Shown: positions 53,881-60,583 of the stretch, one piece after another | Layout: the number at the start of each line of letters is the position of its first letter | How positions within the stretch are numbered: the first letter of the stretch is position 1 | Assembly (NCBI GenBank): GCA_947164965.1 | Contig: CAMUYR010000017.1 | Location: 1 to 62,484 of the forward strand | DNA length: 62,484 nt | Origin: an uncultured Prevotella sp. | GTDB taxonomy: Bacteria; Bacteroidota; Bacteroidia; Bacteroidales; Bacteroidaceae | Direction of reading: 5' to 3' | Program-made: the position numbers and the translations under genes | Notes under the pieces: model-generated | What the model was told of the DNA's origin: nothing | Database searches by the model: none | The model's input: only the letters and a program-made list of their open reading frames with translations

Positions 53881-54921
53881 TTATTTCATTTCGTCATACA
53901 CACGCTTGATGGTATCACATACCACCTGCGTCTGTTCCTTACGTCCTAACGTGATGCGCAGACACGACTCCAGTCCCTTGTCGCCCATGAACTTAATCTT
54001 ATAGTCCTGAACCTTCAGGGCCTGCATCAGGGCATCCTTCATTTCCAGAGGATACTTGATAAGGATGAAGTTGGCCACCGACTTGTATACCTTGAAACCA
54101 GGCAGGTCGCCCAGCACCTTCTTATACAACTGGCGTCCCCACTCCATATCGTCAGCCACCTTGCGATAGTGCTCGTCGCTGTCGAGAGCAGCCAGCGCCA
54201 CAGCCTCAGAGAATCGGTTGAAGCCCAGATACTTATTGATATAGCTCAGGAACTGGTCGTGACCCTTGCCAATAAAACCGAAACCACAGCGCAAGCCAGG
54301 CAGACCATAGAACTTAGACAGGGTGCGCGAGATAATCAGATTATTATACTTGTTCACCAGCGGAGCAATATAGTCAGTATCTGTCGTGATAAAGCTGGCG
54401 TATGCCTCGTCTACCAATACGATGGTGTCTGTAGGAATATTCTCCATGATGCGACCAATCTCCTCAGAGCTCAGGCTGTTACCTGTGGGGTTGTTGGGCG
54501 ATGCCAACAGCAGCATGCGAGGATGTACGCGATTGGTATATTCAATGACCTCGTCGACATCGTAGGCAAAGGTGTCCTCCATCTCGTGCAAGGGGTACAT
54601 CTCAAACACACCGTCACACTCGCTGGCTACACGGTTGTAGTACCACCATGAGAACTCAGGAATGAGAATCTTCTTATTGTCGCCCTTGGTCAGGAAATAG
54701 TGGATGGCATTCTTCAGAATATCCTCGCCACCATAGGCCAGCAGCACCTGATTCTCAGGCACCTTATAAATCTCGCTGACGCGTACGCTGATAACACTCT
54801 TCTTACCCTCGTCGTAAATACGGGTGTAGAAGCACAAGTCCTTGGGATCGAAGCTCTTTACAGCATCAATCACCTTCTGACTTGGCTCGAAGTTAAATTC
54901 ATTTCTATCAAGATAGTTCAT
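53881..54921 (-). CDS. HisC/CobD-like PLP enzyme in a lipid operon
   Basis: The 346-residue fold-type I PLP enzyme has LLAYGGEDILKNAI, ILIPEFSWWYY, ASPNNPTGNSLS, VLVDEAYASF and the PLP lysine in IISRTLSKFYGLPGLRCGF. It resembles histidinol-phosphate aminotransferase, but its operon encodes lipid head-group enzymes. HisC-like proteins also include phosphothreonine and phosphoserine decarboxylases (CobD type). It may therefore make an amino-alcohol phosphate such as phosphoethanolamine. A true HisC role is not excluded. The promoter box is at 54954-54961. Confidence 0.75.
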   Translation of the reverse strand: MNYLDRNEFNFEPSQKVIDAVKSFDPKDLCFYTRIYDEGKKSVISVRVSEIYKVPENQVLLAYGGEDILKNAIHYFLTKGDNKKILIPEFSWWYYNRVASECDGVFEMYPLHEMEDTFAYDVDEVIEYTNRVHPRMLLLASPNNPTGNSLSSEEIGRIMENIPTDTIVLVDEAYASFITTDTDYIAPLVNKYNNLIISRTLSKFYGLPGLRCGFGFIGKGHDQFLSYINKYLGFNRFSEAVALAALDSDEHYRKVADDMEWGRQLYKKVLGDLPGFKVYKSVANFILIKYPLEMKDALMQALKVQDYKIKFMGDKGLESCLRITLGRKEQTQVVCDTIKRVYDEMK

Positions 54922-54953
54922 ATCGTCTTTTTCTTTATTTTATTTTCAGCCTG

Positions 54954-54961
54954 CAAAGATA
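54954..54961 (-). promoter_or_regulatory. promoter -7 box of the lipid operon
   Basis: The minus strand reads TATCTTTG, 32 bp upstream of the first gene. Confidence 0.65.
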
Positions 54962-55009
54962 CAACTTTTTTTGCTAACAAACGAAAAAGACGATACTTTT
55001 TATGCTTCT

Positions 55010-55771
55010 TTAGCGGAACACCACTTTACTTCGACAACATTCTGTGCCATCAGAACGGACGATACGCACACAAAACTCCAGTTCACCAGTCTGTTCCTGA
55101 TAGAACGAAAGCTTGTCTCCCTGATGCGCTTCAGCCACATAAGCTATCTCGAAACGCAGGATAGCATGGTCGCGATACCAGTCCAGTGGCCACAGGTCCA
55201 ACACGTGTTCTATATACTTCACGCTGTTGATATGTCCATTGATGTCTACATCGTTATAATAAGTGTCAATGGTGCGAACCAGCTGCGCATCGTCCGACAT
55301 TTTTACGCGCCCACCCTTATCGATGGGGCATTCCTTGTCTTTGACGATCCATTGTTCAATGGCGCCATTGTCGATGGCATAGATATCCGTTGGCTGTCTG
55401 CTCTCTGTGTCAATCATGGCCCAGATGCTGCGCCCGTAGCCGTAAACTTTCTCCCCTCCTTCGGAGGGGTCGGAGGAGGCTCCAACGACAGCAAAGTTAC
55501 GCGAGGTGAAATAGCGCATGGCACTCTCTACCCACGTCTCAACATTAAACTTGGTATATTGCTTGGGCATCTCCGTCATCTCGATGGCCAGACGCGAGAG
55601 CACCCACGAGCGATTGATGGTCATCAGATATTTCATGCCGAAACCACGCGCTGACGAATGAAAATCAGCAGCATTGAGCATGTGATTACCCATGTGGCCC
55701 ATAAACAGTTTACCACTGAAATCGCAGTGGAAAGGCTCGGCCATGAATTCGTAGCATCCTACCTTATCCAT
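55010..55771 (-). CDS. acyl-ACP thioesterase
   Basis: The 253-residue protein has a double hot-dog fold (FHCDFSGKLFMGHMGNHMLNAA; WVLSRLAIEMTEMPKQYTKF; NDVDINGHINSVKYIEHVLD with the Asn-His set of FatA/B-type enzymes). It releases fatty acids from ACP. The ATG at 55771 overlaps ilvN by 8 bp, making it the last gene of the ilv operon. It contains a short insertion SSDPSEGGEK encoded by a 17-bp palindrome also found in the HU-like gene. The link to branched-chain amino acid synthesis may reflect branched fatty acids. Confidence 0.85.
   Translation of the reverse strand: MDKVGCYEFMAEPFHCDFSGKLFMGHMGNHMLNAADFHSSARGFGMKYLMTINRSWVLSRLAIEMTEMPKQYTKFNVETWVESAMRYFTSRNFAVVGASSDPSEGGEKVYGYGRSIWAMIDTESRQPTDIYAIDNGAIEQWIVKDKECPIDKGGRVKMSDDAQLVRTIDTYYNDVDINGHINSVKYIEHVLDLWPLDWYRDHAILRFEIAYVAEAHQGDKLSFYQEQTGELEFCVRIVRSDGTECCRSKVVFR
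55453..55469. repeat. 17-bp palindrome in the thioesterase gene
   Basis: On the coding strand it reads CCCCTCCGAAGGAGGGG, identical to 10848-10864. Flanking bases (GCCTCC upstream, a purine and A downstream) also match. Confidence 0.8.
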
Positions 55772-56306
55772 TCTTCTCACGTTCCTCTAAGAATTCACTC
55801 ACCTGCTCCTGCTTGGCACGTGTCACAGCAATACGTCCACTACGGGTATACTGGAACACACAGTCAAACTCGTTCAGCGTATAGTACAGATTCAGGATAT
55901 CCTCCGTCTTGCCATTCTTCATCACCACCGTATACGTGGGATTCACCTCCATGATACTGGCGTCGTTGCGTCTGATCGTACGCGATATCTCAGGATTCTG
56001 CAGCACCTTCTCCGTAGAGAGCTTGTAGAGTCCTGACTCACGGATAAACAACTGGTCGTCCGTAAAGTAGTTGGCCTTCACCACATCAATCTTTTTCTCT
56101 ATCTGACGGGTAATCTTGATAATCTGATCCTCATCGCTCCAGGCGGTAATGGTATACTTATGCACGCCTTCTATCGACGATGGCGACACGTTAAGACTTT
56201 CAATATTCACCTGTCGACGTGTGAACACAGCGGTAATCTGATTCAGAATACCAGCAATGTTCTCTGAATAAACCAGCAGCGTATATAACTTCTTATTTTC
56301 TTCCAT
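55764..56306 (-). CDS. ilvN: acetolactate synthase, small regulatory subunit
   Basis: The 180-residue protein has an N-terminal ACT domain (YTLLVYSENIAGILNQITAVF; RQVNIESLNVSPSS) that by family binds valine, and a longer C-terminal domain with a second ACT-like segment (YTVVMKNGKTEDILNLYYTL). It regulates the IlvB catalytic subunit encoded just upstream. A heptamer array precedes its start. Confidence 0.92.
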   Translation of the reverse strand: MEENKKLYTLLVYSENIAGILNQITAVFTRRQVNIESLNVSPSSIEGVHKYTITAWSDEDQIIKITRQIEKKIDVVKANYFTDDQLFIRESGLYKLSTEKVLQNPEISRTIRRNDASIMEVNPTYTVVMKNGKTEDILNLYYTLNEFDCVFQYTRSGRIAVTRAKQEQVSEFLEEREKNG

Positions 56307-56308
56307 AC

Positions 56309-56336
56309 ATCTTACTTCTTACATCATCCATCTTAC
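56309..56336. repeat. 7-bp tandem array, ilvB-ilvN junction, 4 units
   Basis: On the + strand the units are ATCTTAC, TTCTTAC, ATCATCC, ATCTTAC, 2 bases upstream of the ilvN ATG. Confidence 0.8.
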
Positions 56337-56337
56337 A

Positions 56338-58047
56338 TCAGATCTCCAGCATCATATCATCAACATTCATGCCTGGAGGCGTCATTGGCAACACATCGTC
56401 ATCCTCACGAATAGCACACTCCAGAATGAATGGGCCCTTCGTTGTCAGCATCTTGGTAATGGCCGAAGCCAGGTCCTTGCGATCAACGACAGCCTGATAA
56501 GGAATACCATAGCCCTGAGCAATCAGTTCATAGTTGGGATTCAGCATCTTGGTAAACGACTTGCGACGCTGCCAGAACATATCCTGCCACTGGCGCACGT
56601 TACCCAGATAGTGATTATTCATCAGAATCATCTTGACAGGTGCCTGCTGTTCCATAATGGTACCAAGTTCCTCGATACACATCTGGAAACCACCATCGCC
56701 CATAAAGCAGCAGACCTCTCGTCCAGGTGCTCCAAACGTGGCACCAATGGCTGCTGGCATACCATAACCCATCGTACCCAAGCCACCACTCGTACAAACA
56801 CTACGCTTATGGTGATACTTGAAGTATCTGGTTGCAAATAGCTGATTCTGACCAACATCCGTCACGAGTACAGCATCGTCAGCAGCTTGTTCTGCTACTG
56901 CATTCACCACCTCGCCCATCAGCAGCGGACCTTCCTTGGGATGAATGGCAGGCTCTATCACCTTCTCACGTTCCTTGGCATCCAGCTCCTTAAACGAGTC
57001 ACGCCATTCCTGATGGTTGTTCTTCTCGATCAGTGCTGTCAGCGCAGGTAATGATTCTTTACAGTCTGCAACCAGAGCAACATGCGTCTTTACATTCTTG
57101 TCTATCTCGCTGCGGTCAATATCCAGATGTATCACCTTCGCCTGTTTGGCATAGGTCTTCGTGTTACCTGTCACTCGGTCAGAGAAGCGCATACCAATGG
57201 CAATCAGCACGTCACATTGCTGCTCTTTCAGATTGACAGCATAGTTACCATGCATACCCAGCATACCCACATTCAGCGGATGGTTAGAGGGCAGCGCACT
57301 CAGTCCCAGCATGGTACGACCAGCAGGAATATCAGCTTTCTCCAGAAAAGCCTTCAGCTCTTCCTGAGCATTTCCCAGTTCTACACCCTGCCCTACCAGC
57401 GCCAAGGGCTTTTTGGCATTGTTAATCAGTTCTGCTGCTTCGCGCACGGCATCCATATTCAACTGAGGATAAGCCACATACGAGCGCACAAAGGTCACCT
57501 TCTTGGGTTCCCAGTCAATCTCCTCAACCTGAGCATTACGGGCAAAGTCGAGCACCACAGGACCAGGACGTCCGCTGCGTGCAATATAGAACGCACGACT
57601 AACGGCCCACGCTACATCCGAAGCATGGCGAATCTGATAACTCCACTTGGAGATAGGCTGTGCCACACCTACGAGGTCAACCTCCTGAAAGGCATCCGTT
57701 CCCAGCGCACCAATAGCCACCTGACCAGCAATCACCACCATGGGTGTAGAGTCAAGCATGGCATCAGCGACACCTGTCAGCGTATTAGTGGCACCAGGGC
57801 CACTGGTCACCAAGGCAACACCCACCTCACCACTCACTCTGGCATAGCCCTCAGCAGCATGGGTAGCCGCCTGTTCATGACGCACCAGAATATGGTCGAA
57901 ACACTTCTTCTCGCCTCGCGTATAGTCGAACAGCGCATCGTAGACGGGCATGATGCTGCCACCAGGGTATCCGAAAATGGTCTTCACACCTTCAGCCTGC
58001 AACGCCCTCATCAGCGCCTTCGCTCCTGTTATTCTGTCTCTTAACAT
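56338..58047 (-). CDS. ilvB: acetolactate synthase, catalytic subunit
   Basis: The protein of about 569 residues starts MLRDRITGAKALMRALQAEG at ATG 58047; a TTG nine bases upstream is part of the repeat. TPP-enzyme motifs are IFGYPGGSIMPVYDAL, the catalytic Glu in HEQAATHAAEGYARVSG, TSGPGATNTLTGVADA and the TPP/Mg motif CFMGDGGFQMCIEELGTI...NNHYLG. It condenses pyruvate to acetolactate, or with 2-ketobutyrate to acetohydroxybutyrate. Confidence 0.95.
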   Translation of the reverse strand: MLRDRITGAKALMRALQAEGVKTIFGYPGGSIMPVYDALFDYTRGEKKCFDHILVRHEQAATHAAEGYARVSGEVGVALVTSGPGATNTLTGVADAMLDSTPMVVIAGQVAIGALGTDAFQEVDLVGVAQPISKWSYQIRHASDVAWAVSRAFYIARSGRPGPVVLDFARNAQVEEIDWEPKKVTFVRSYVAYPQLNMDAVREAAELINNAKKPLALVGQGVELGNAQEELKAFLEKADIPAGRTMLGLSALPSNHPLNVGMLGMHGNYAVNLKEQQCDVLIAIGMRFSDRVTGNTKTYAKQAKVIHLDIDRSEIDKNVKTHVALVADCKESLPALTALIEKNNHQEWRDSFKELDAKEREKVIEPAIHPKEGPLLMGEVVNAVAEQAADDAVLVTDVGQNQLFATRYFKYHHKRSVCTSGGLGTMGYGMPAAIGATFGAPGREVCCFMGDGGFQMCIEELGTIMEQQAPVKMILMNNHYLGNVRQWQDMFWQRRKSFTKMLNPNYELIAQGYGIPYQAVVDRKDLASAITKMLTTKGPFILECAIREDDDVLPMTPPGMNVDDMMLEI

Positions 58048-58049
58048 AA

Positions 58050-58063
58050 TTGTCAATTATCAA
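58050..58063. repeat. 7-bp repeat, ilvD-ilvB junction, 2 units
   Basis: On the minus strand TTGATAA then TTGACAA, followed by TTATG. A third, 8-bp related unit overlaps the ilvD stop. Confidence 0.65.
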
Positions 58064-59881
58064 TTAATCAATCAGGCGTATGCCACCCTTGTCAGCACTG
58101 CTCACGCTCTGTGCATAGGCGCGCAAAGCCTTCGAAACCTGACGGTTGCGCTTCAGAGGTTGTTGTGGACGGGCATTAAGCTCCTCGTCACTCAACTTCA
58201 CATTGATCGAGCGACTGGGGATATCAATCACGATGATGTCGCCATCCTTGATCTTACCGATGTTACCACCATTGGCAGCCTCAGGCGAGATATGTCCGAT
58301 GCTCAAACCACTGGTACCGCCTGAGAAGCGACCATCCGTAATCAGCGCACACTCCTTACCCATGTGCATACTCTTGATATAACTCGTGGGATAGAGCATC
58401 TCCTGCATACCAGGACCACCCTTCGGACCCTCGTGGGTAATCACCACGCAGTCGCCCTTCTTCACCTTACCACCAAGTATTCCCTCGCAGGCATCTTCCT
58501 GCGAATCGAACACCACAGCAGGACCTTCGAAGTGCCACAGGGCCTCATCGACACCTGCGGTCTTCACTACGCAGCCATCCTGTGCGATATTGCCAAACAG
58601 TACAGCCAGTCCACCATCCTTCGTATAGGCATGCTCCAGGTCACGAATACAACCCTCAGCACGATCGGTATCGAGTGAAGGCCATTGCTCGCTCTGCGAT
58701 CCCATCTTCGTCGAGAACCTATTTCCTGGTGCCGAATAATAGATGTTTCTGGGGTCATCACTCCCCTCGCCCTTTGGAGAGGGGTTGGGGGTAAGGCTGT
58801 ATTTCTCCATCGCCTCGCCCAGCGTCATACCATCTACACGTGGCGCAGAGCCATCAATCAGACCACCCTTGTTCAGTTCGTTCAGGATACCCAGTATGCC
58901 ACCAGCGCGACCACACTCCTGAACGCTGTATTTCTGCGTGTTAGGAGCCAGCTTGCAGAGGCAGGGCACCTTACGGCTCAATTCGTCGATATCCTGCATC
59001 TTGAAGTCGGCACCAGCCTCCTGAGCCACAGCCAACAGGTGTAGCACCGTATTCGTTGAGCCACCCATCGCGATATCCAGTGCCATAGCATTCATAAACG
59101 CCTTACGCGTGGCAATATTACGTGGCAGCACGCTCTCGTCACCATCCTCATAGTAGGCAAAGGCGTTCTTCACTACCTGGCGTGCAGCCTGCTTAAACAG
59201 CTCCACACGATTGGTGTGCGTAGCCAGAATAGTACCATTGCCTGGCAGACTCAATCCGATAGCCTCAGTCAGCGAGTTCATCGAGTTGGCAGTAAACATA
59301 CCAGAGCAACTGCCGCATCCAGGACAGGCACAAGCCTCAAGCTCCTGCATCTCTTCATCCGTCACACTGGGGTCGGCACCCTTCACCATCGCTGTTATCA
59401 GGTCGGCATTCTCGCCACGCCATCTACCTGCCTCCATAGGACCACCCGAACAAAAGACCGTTGGGATGTTCAGTCGCATCGAAGCCATCAGCATACCTGG
59501 TGTCACCTTGTCGCAGTTCGAGATACAGATCATGGCGTCAGCCTTGTGGGCATTCACCATGTATTCCACCGAGTCGGCAATAATGTCGCGACTGGGCAGC
59601 GAGTAGAGCATACCGTCGTGACCCATGGCGATACCATCGTCGATGGCGATGGTGTTAAACTCGGCAGCATAGCACCCCATCTTTTCTATTTCTTCGCGTA
59701 CTATCTGACCAATCTCGTGCAGATGAGTATGGCCTGGCACAAACTGCGTAAACGAGTTGACAATAGCAATAATCGGCTTGCCAAACTGCTCGTGTTTCAT
59801 ACCTGTGGCCACCCAGAGTGCTCTGGCGCCAGCCATTCGTCTACCCTCTGTGCATACTGCACTGCGCAACTGATGTTTCAT
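58064..59881 (-). CDS. ilvD: dihydroxy-acid dehydratase
   Basis: The 605-residue protein has Fe-S cysteines in [12 protein letters not shown] and [18 protein letters not shown], substrate region [14 protein letters not shown] and C-terminal [19 protein letters not shown]. It makes the 2-keto acids of valine and isoleucine. Near residue 370 lies [15 protein letters not shown], encoded around a 22-bp palindrome (58763-58784); other IlvD proteins lack this stretch. It is the first gene of ilvD-ilvB-ilvN-thioesterase. Confidence 0.95.
   Translation of the reverse strand: MKHQLRSAVCTEGRRMAGARALWVATGMKHEQFGKPIIAIVNSFTQFVPGHTHLHEIGQIVREEIEKMGCYAAEFNTIAIDDGIAMGHDGMLYSLPSRDIIADSVEYMVNAHKADAMICISNCDKVTPGMLMASMRLNIPTVFCSGGPMEAGRWRGENADLITAMVKGADPSVTDEEMQELEACACPGCGSCSGMFTANSMNSLTEAIGLSLPGNGTILATHTNRVELFKQAARQVVKNAFAYYEDGDESVLPRNIATRKAFMNAMALDIAMGGSTNTVLHLLAVAQEAGADFKMQDIDELSRKVPCLCKLAPNTQKYSVQECGRAGGILGILNELNKGGLIDGSAPRVDGMTLGEAMEKYSLTPNPSPKGEGSDDPRNIYYSAPGNRFSTKMGSQSEQWPSLDTDRAEGCIRDLEHAYTKDGGLAVLFGNIAQDGCVVKTAGVDEALWHFEGPAVVFDSQEDACEGILGGKVKKGDCVVITHEGPKGGPGMQEMLYPTSYIKSMHMGKECALITDGRFSGGTSGLSIGHISPEAANGGNIGKIKDGDIIVIDIPSRSINVKLSDEELNARPQQPLKRNRQVSKALRAYAQSVSSADKGGIRLID
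58763..58784. repeat. 22-bp imperfect palindrome inside ilvD
   Basis: CCCCTC and GAGGGG arms flank CCC/CCAAAGGG-like centre bases. It encodes part of the extra PNPSPKGEG stretch. Confidence 0.65.
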
Positions 59882-59914
59882 ATCTCTTTTTTAGTATTTG
59901 TCTATTTTAGTCTG

Positions 59915-59922
59915 CAAAATTA
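59915..59922 (-). promoter_or_regulatory. promoter -7 box of ilvD
   Basis: The minus strand reads TAATTTTG, with GTTG 20 bp upstream in place of TTTG. Confidence 0.6.
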
Positions 59923-59945
59923 AGCATTTTCTACTTAAACGCCAA

Positions 59946-59982
59946 CAAAAAAGCGGAAATTCTTCATTCCCGCTTTCTTTTT
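59946..59982. terminator. bidirectional hairpin terminator
   Basis: The stem AAAGCGG / CCGCTTT has T-rich tails on both strands (CTTTTTG on +, TTTTTTG on -). No annotated gene ends here on either strand. Confidence 0.65.
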
Positions 59983-60015
59983 GTAATCCATATCAACGAT
60001 CGTTCACCCTTTTTA

Positions 60016-60044
60016 AGTATATCGTGGGGACAACCCACGATATA
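60016..60044. repeat. perfect 12-bp inverted repeat hairpin
   Basis: GTATATCGTGGG and CCCACGATATAC with a 5-nt loop GACAA. No T-run follows, so it is structural or a binding site rather than a terminator. Confidence 0.75.
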
Positions 60045-60294
60045 CAATTTGTGACCACATTAGTTACTAGCCAAATTATTTCGCAATTATTTTCATTTTT
60101 CAGTATTTTTGAGCGCCGCGACCAAATCTTTTCTTTCTTCCCTCATCCATCATATACATCTTACAGGTCCCTTTAAGACCTAGGGCATTATAATACTATT
60201 TCTTTTTTGCATAGACATTGAGGCAAGAACTCTATGAGTTGAGCAAAAATATATTTTCCGGTGTTCATCGAATGACTGATTTGCTTTTGAATTG

Positions 60295-60302
60295 CAAAGG
60301 TA
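60295..60302 (-). promoter_or_regulatory. possible minus-strand -7 box
   Basis: The minus strand reads TACCTTTG, but no -33 element lies at the usual spacing. Confidence 0.3.
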
Positions 60303-60501
60303 GTCAATTCAAATCGTCACCGTCATTTTTACGCTCTAAAACTCTAATTTTAAATAACTTACAAACCTCTCCGCTATTTTTTAGTGGACACTAATGACAT
60401 CTTGCGTGTAAAATATCGACATATACAATAAAATGTGATATTATTTGCTTATAATTAACCTTTTTTAACCCACAATTTCTATAACTTATTCTATTTTTTT
60501 G

Positions 60502-60509
60502 TATATTTG
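60502..60509 (+). promoter_or_regulatory. promoter -7 box of the LruC-type gene
   Basis: TATATTTG lies 75 bp before the start codon. No clear -33 box is present. Confidence 0.5.
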
Positions 60510-60583
60510 TCATCGATACATCTAATGATGTCTATCAGCGCGATAACTAAATTTTAATTTTAACCATTTAAATTTTTACAGAT

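Larger units (their letters stand above)
59882..60583. other. 702-bp intergenic region without a clear gene
   Basis: It holds the ilvD promoter (59915-59922), a bidirectional hairpin terminator (59946-59982), a perfect 12-bp stem hairpin (60016-60044), a minus-strand -7-like box (60295-60302) and the promoter of the downstream lipoprotein (60502-60509). No ORF over 25 codons looks real. Confidence 0.6.

Noticed and set aside
53881..54921. plain hisC of the histidine pathway
   Set aside because: Its operon is lipid-related and far from the his genes at 27-30 kb. Kept as a possible alternative, not as the main call.
57082..58044. 320-codon open frame on the + strand
   Set aside because: It is antisense to ilvB; no promoter or family motif.
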